64,000 nt of DNA from Brevibacillus dissolubilis (GTDB taxonomy: Bacteria > Bacillota > Bacilli > Brevibacillales > Brevibacillaceae): positions 186,001-250,000 of the forward strand of contig NZ_VCNA01000007.1 in assembly GCF_006170445.1 (NCBI RefSeq), written 5' to 3'. Within the stretch, counting starts at the first letter, position 1. The number at the start of each line of letters is the position of its first letter. A program made the translations under genes and the position numbers. The notes beneath the pieces are model-generated. The model worked only from the letters and a program-made list of their open reading frames with translations, had not been told where the DNA came from and did not search any database. Shown here in pieces: positions 60,941 through 64,000 of this stretch.

Positions 60941-61221
60941 TTCCTAGACTTCTTCCAGACGTCATATGGCCACGACAAAATATCCGCCGTCATCAAGCGG
61001 GATGTGGTAGGGTGGCAGGATGATCTGGTTGAGCGGGATCTGGCACTGGCGACCGTAAACAACCACATGGCCTCCCTATCCGTGCCTTCCAGCTCATCGA
61101 GGAGACGGATGCCAACAGCTACGAACTTCAGCGCCGATTGGGTCACCGCTCAGAACGGTACATACAGCGGTACAAAAATCCGCCAGAGGAAGTAGCAGCG
61201 GGGTACGTTGAGGATTTTTAA
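60941..61221 (+). pseudogene. Third tyrosine recombinase remnant, internal deletion
   Basis: The first part encodes a core-binding domain (FLDFFQTSYGHDKISAVIK, ERDLALATVNNHMASLS). At about 61080 the sequence jumps, in another frame, to the very end of a tyrosine recombinase: FQLIEETDANSYELQRRLGH, then RSERYIQRYKNPPEE with the box II His and the Tyr, stop at 61219-61221. About 150-200 residues between are missing. It is not the missing half of the 59071 remnant, as it has its own N-terminal domain. Confidence 0.7.
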
Positions 61222-61463
61222 AAGGAAAGCAGATGCCCGGTAAGTGATGAAAATATGGCTAGTCATTTAAATGACGACAGTATTAAATATGAAGGAAAAG
61301 GAAGGGGCACAACTCCCTCTGCGAACCACAAGTGATCACAAAAATGGTAAGGGGTTTGCAAGTAGCTAGGCTCGTAATCTTATCACAAGTAAACTGGCCA
61401 ACTTTTTCGTGATCGTTTACAAAGGCGATTTGTCTGGTAATTTATTAATAAATATGCTCTTTC
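61222..61463. other. Non-coding stretch at right edge of island
   Basis: About 240 bp with no gene, promoter or clear repeat that I can support. Confidence 0.4.
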
Positions 61464-61498
61464 GAAAAATGACTCTGGAACAATTCCAGAGTCATTTG
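61464..61498 (-). terminator. Terminator of the two-component operon
   Basis: AAATGACTCTGGAA and TTCCAGAGTCATTT are perfect 14-bp complements around a 3-nt loop; on the minus strand a T5 run follows. Confidence 0.85.
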
Positions 61499-61520
61499 AT
61501 CTACAGTAAAAGCTATTAAC

Positions 61521-62951
61521 TCACGATGCCACCAGCATCTCCCCACCCTTCGGCAGATGAATCGCAAAAATCGTCCGCTCCACCGAACTCTCCAACAGAC
61601 ACAGACTTCCACCATGCTTCTCCACAATCTTTTTCGAAATCGACAGCCCAAGCCCCGTTCCACCGTCACTTTTACGCGCAGTATCCCCACGGGTGAATGG
61701 GTCAAAGATATTCTGCCGGACATTCTCCGGTATCCCCACGCCGTCATCGCCGATCTCAATCTGAACCGAATCCTCCGTCTCCATCAGCTCAATCCGCAGC
61801 TTGGTGCCTTCCGGATTGTATTTCACTGCATTGGACAAGATGTTCGATACCGCGCGGGACAGCTGCTTCTGATCGATCGGGTACAGCACTTCCGTCTGCG
61901 GCAGATGGACATGCAGGTCAAAATTCTTTTCCTCCATCTCGTCAAAATGCCCCAGCACCATCTCGCGCAAGAATTCACAGAGATCCGCTTCCTGCGTGGA
62001 GAGGTGGTAATCGGAATCGTCCATCATCAAAAACTCAAACAGGGTGTTGATCAGACTGGTGACGCGGACCGATTTGTCATAGATCAGATTCAGGTAGCGC
62101 TGGGTTTTGTCCTTGTCATTGACCATGCCTTCATTGAGGGCACGGGCATAGCCTTGGATGCTGGTGATCGGGGTCTTGAGGTCATGAGAGATGTCGACGA
62201 GCATCCGCTGCTTGCTTTCCTCCAGCTTTTGATTTTCCTGCTCCGTCTTCTCCAGACGGTCGGCCATGTAGTTGAAGGCGTCTCGGATCTTGGCAAATTC
62301 GCTCTCCGCCTTGACATCGAGGACGAGGCGGGTGTCGTATTCTCCGTCCCTCATCTTTTTCAGCCCCTCGGTGATCGTCTTCAGCGGACGGCTGATCCGC
62401 TTGGCGGTCCAATGGCTGAACAGGAAGATCATCAGCGCGATGGGGATCAGCAGGATCGGGATAGCTTTGAGGATGGTGGTCGTCACCTCTGATACCGTCT
62501 GCTCGTAATTCTTGAACAGGTGGACCTGAATGGTGATCGAATCACGCGGGATTTTGACCAGACAGAGCAGTTCACGGCCGCGCGGGGTCGTAAACGGCGC
62601 GATCGAATAGTAGAATTCCTGTGATTCAGGATTGTCCAGCTTTTCGTACAGCTCCTGCTCGCTGTAGGTGTAGAGATCATCTTTTTTGACGCCGATGACG
62701 TGGATTACTTTTTTCTGCTCGTTGAGGATCTCCACCCAGCCGCCGCTTGGCTTGATGTCTTCGATGCTGATGTCGCGGTAGCTTTCGTTGACCAAGTCTT
62801 TGGCACGATAGACGGGGGAGACACCCTCTTTCATCCGCGAATCGATCTCAGAGAACAGATAGGTGAGGGCCGCCGTCAGGATCAGGCTGATCAGGATAAT
62901 AAAGAACGTGTAGTTCCACATGAGGGTCGAGTGAATTTTTTTAGGTTTCAT
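61521..62951 (-). CDS. Sensor histidine kinase (EnvZ/PhoR-like)
   Basis: 476 residues from ATG 62951, overlapping the regulator stop by 11 bp. Membrane helix 1 (about 11-33), an extracytoplasmic sensor of about 130 residues, helix 2 (about 170-190), HAMP (about 190-245), HisKA with DISHDLKTPITSI, and HATPase_c with NAVKYNPEGTKL, DDGVGIPE and GGTGLGLSI. It phosphorylates the OmpR-type regulator upstream. The stimulus cannot be told. Confidence 0.93.
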   Translation of the reverse strand: MKPKKIHSTLMWNYTFFIILISLILTAALTYLFSEIDSRMKEGVSPVYRAKDLVNESYRDISIEDIKPSGGWVEILNEQKKVIHVIGVKKDDLYTYSEQELYEKLDNPESQEFYYSIAPFTTPRGRELLCLVKIPRDSITIQVHLFKNYEQTVSEVTTTILKAIPILLIPIALMIFLFSHWTAKRISRPLKTITEGLKKMRDGEYDTRLVLDVKAESEFAKIRDAFNYMADRLEKTEQENQKLEESKQRMLVDISHDLKTPITSIQGYARALNEGMVNDKDKTQRYLNLIYDKSVRVTSLINTLFEFLMMDDSDYHLSTQEADLCEFLREMVLGHFDEMEEKNFDLHVHLPQTEVLYPIDQKQLSRAVSNILSNAVKYNPEGTKLRIELMETEDSVQIEIGDDGVGIPENVRQNIFDPFTRGDTARKSDGGTGLGLSISKKIVEKHGGSLCLLESSVERTIFAIHLPKGGEMLVAS

Positions 62952-63660
62952 CGGACAACACCTGTTTTTCAAACTTGTAGCCGAGTCCGCGCACGGTCTT
63001 CAGATAAACCGGCTTTTTCGGGTCTGGCTCGATTTTGTCACGGATTTTGCTCATATGCACCATGATCGTATTGTCATCGCCGACGAATAAGTCCTCCCAG
63101 ACGTTCTCAAAAATCTGCTTTTTGGTAAACACGCGGCCGGGCTGGTTCATCAGGAGGGCGATGATCTTGTACTCGATAGAGGTGAGCGGTACCTCTTCGC
63201 CTTGGCGGTAGAGCACGCAGCTGGACTTGTCCAGTGTCAGCTCACCCACTGAGATCGTATCTGGCGGTACATCCGGCTGCTGGGTCGCATTCAGCTGGTA
63301 AAAACGGCGCAGCTGCGCCTGGATGCGTGCCACCACTTCCAGCGGGTTGAACGGCTTGCTGATGTAGTCGTCAGCGCCGAGACCAAGCCCGAGGATTTTG
63401 TCATTGTCCTGTCCGCGCGCACTGAGGATGATGACGGGGATGTTATAGTCGCGGCGCAGGGTCTTGAGCAGCTGAAAGCCGTCCATCCGGGGCATCATCA
63501 CGTCGATCACGGCCAGATCGATCTGGTTCTGCTGCAATTTTTCGTAGGCATCCTGTCCGTCATAAGCCTCGACGACGGAGAAGCCTTCTTTATCTACATA
63601 GAGCTTCAAGAGCTCCACGATCTCTTGTTCATCGTCTGCGATCAGTATGGTATGACTCAA
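62941..63660 (-). CDS. OmpR/PhoB-family response regulator
   Basis: 239 residues from a TTG at 63660, placed 7 bp after GGAGG; no ATG fits. The receiver domain has ILIADDEQEIVELL, phospho-acceptor Asp in AVIDVMMPRMDG, switch Ser in ILSARG and Lys in ISKPF. The winged helix ends TIMVHMSKIRDKIEPD and LKTVRGLGYKFE. It is co-transcribed with the kinase. The flanking genes offer no clue to targets. Confidence 0.94.
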   Translation of the reverse strand: MSHTILIADDEQEIVELLKLYVDKEGFSVVEAYDGQDAYEKLQQNQIDLAVIDVMMPRMDGFQLLKTLRRDYNIPVIILSARGQDNDKILGLGLGADDYISKPFNPLEVVARIQAQLRRFYQLNATQQPDVPPDTISVGELTLDKSSCVLYRQGEEVPLTSIEYKIIALLMNQPGRVFTKKQIFENVWEDLFVGDDNTIMVHMSKIRDKIEPDPKKPVYLKTVRGLGYKFEKQVLSDET

Positions 63661-63765
63661 TGTAATACCTCCATATCCATTTGGAATCCATAGTAGCGCA
63701 ATTACCTTTCTTCTATCTTAATCCAACCTTAAGAGTATCTGAAATTTTTTTGCCCCCGCAGTCGG

Positions 63766-63793
63766 TTGCACTCTCCCCGAAAGTAAGTACAAT
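63766..63793 (+). promoter_or_regulatory. Sigma-A promoter of prfB
   Basis: TTGCAC, 16 bp, TACAAT, 44 bp before ATG 63838. Confidence 0.6.
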
Positions 63794-63837
63794 AATACAT
63801 AACCCTAAAGACACATTGATAAGGTGGTTTGGAACGC

Positions 63838-64000
63838 ATGGCTTTGATTGACATTGCTGATGTGAAGCAAGAGCTATCGAGTATGGCTAAACGATTAGCG
63901 GATATCAGGGGGTCTCTTTGACCTCCCAGTGAAGCAAGAACGCATCGGGGAGCTGGAGGAGCGGATGCTCGCCCCTGACTTCTGGGATGACAACGATGCG
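63838..64000 (+). CDS. prfB: Peptide chain release factor 2, 5' part, read by programmed +1 frameshift
   Basis: The first 27 codons (starting MALIDIADVKQELSSMAKRL) run to an in-frame TGA at 63919-63921. Moving one base forward gives DLPVKQERIGELEERMLAP and DFWDDND to the window edge, the normal RF2 N-terminus. RF2 recognises UGA and UAA stop codons. It is interrupted by the window end. The gene lies after secA in B. subtilis; here about 17.5 kb of xyl genes, island and two-component genes separate them. Confidence 0.93.
63907..63922 (+). promoter_or_regulatory. RF2 programmed +1 frameshift site
   Basis: AGGGGG followed three bases later by CTT TGA C: an internal Shine-Dalgarno-like sequence at the correct distance from the slippery CUU and the weak stop UGA-C. 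When RF2 is scarce the ribosome slips +1 and makes more RF2. Confidence 0.95.

Noticed and set aside
59071-61221. Recombinase 2 and 3 as two halves of one gene split by the secreted protein gene
   Set aside because: Remnant 3 has its own core-binding domain, so the halves do not make one protein.

Overview
The window looks like the chromosome of a motile, Gram-positive, S-layer-bearing member of the Bacillales. Evidence: strong AGGAGG-type ribosome binding sites, sigma-A and sigma-D (TAAA-N15/16-GCCGATAA) promoters, an S-box riboswitch before metK, CcpA and CsrA/FliW circuitry, a three-SLH-domain surface protease, and the order degS-degU-comFA-comFC-yvyF-flgM-flgN-flgK-flgL-yviE-fliW-csrA-hag-flaG-fliD-fliS-hpf-secA-prfB, which is that of Bacillus subtilis with insertions. 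Base composition looks moderate (about half GC). My guess is the Tumebacillus/Alicyclobacillaceae or Brevibacillus-like area; this is not proven by the sequence.

Layout. 1-10.7 kb: a zinc-ribbon fragment, a MarR regulator beside a broken glyoxalase-family gene, an orphan OmpR-type regulator, three tandem SLAP-domain (S-layer assembly) proteins, two subtilisin-family secreted proteases (one with PPC and SLH domains) and two small exported proteins. 10.7-15.3 kb: SAM riboswitch-metK, a polysaccharide deacetylase, degS-degU. 15.3-18.8 kb: comFA-comFC, then a reverse-strand methionine aminopeptidase. 19.9-25 kb: the flgM-to-csrA flagellar operon. 25-31 kb: a giant secreted repeat protein (about 1,825 aa) with its own sigma-A promoter and a structured leader that resembles a c-di-GMP-I riboswitch, set between csrA and hag. 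31-37 kb: hag with a CsrA hairpin, a sigma-D-linked glycosyltransferase (likely flagellin-modifying), flaG-fliD-fliS-fliT and yjfB. 37-40.8 kb: a MotA/MotB-like stator pair, a DnaA-box cluster, an amino-acid ABC transporter lacking its ATPase, and a cold-shock gene. 40.8-46.3 kb: two long imperfect inverted repeats, an HD-GYP phosphodiesterase, long hpf, and a secA without the usual zinc-binding tail. 46.3-54.7 kb: a complete xylose module: a XylFII-LytS-YesN-type three-component sensor followed by a CcpA-controlled xylFGH transporter. 54.7-61.3 kb: an AT-rich island with remnants of three different tyrosine recombinases, carrying a 20-residue-repeat/TM/SH3b protein of unrecognised function, a HEPN-domain protein whose start codon appears lost, and a secreted protein. 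61.5-64 kb: an OmpR-type two-component system, then the start of prfB with its programmed frameshift.

How it fits together: most of the window is devoted to the cell surface and motility. DegS/U, CsrA/FliW, FlgM/sigma-D and possibly c-di-GMP (HD-GYP enzyme, riboswitch-like leader) converge on flagella and extracellular protein. The most interesting untested candidates are the giant csrA-hag protein with its leader RNA, the 20-residue-repeat protein in the island, and the DnaA-box cluster near 38.8 kb.
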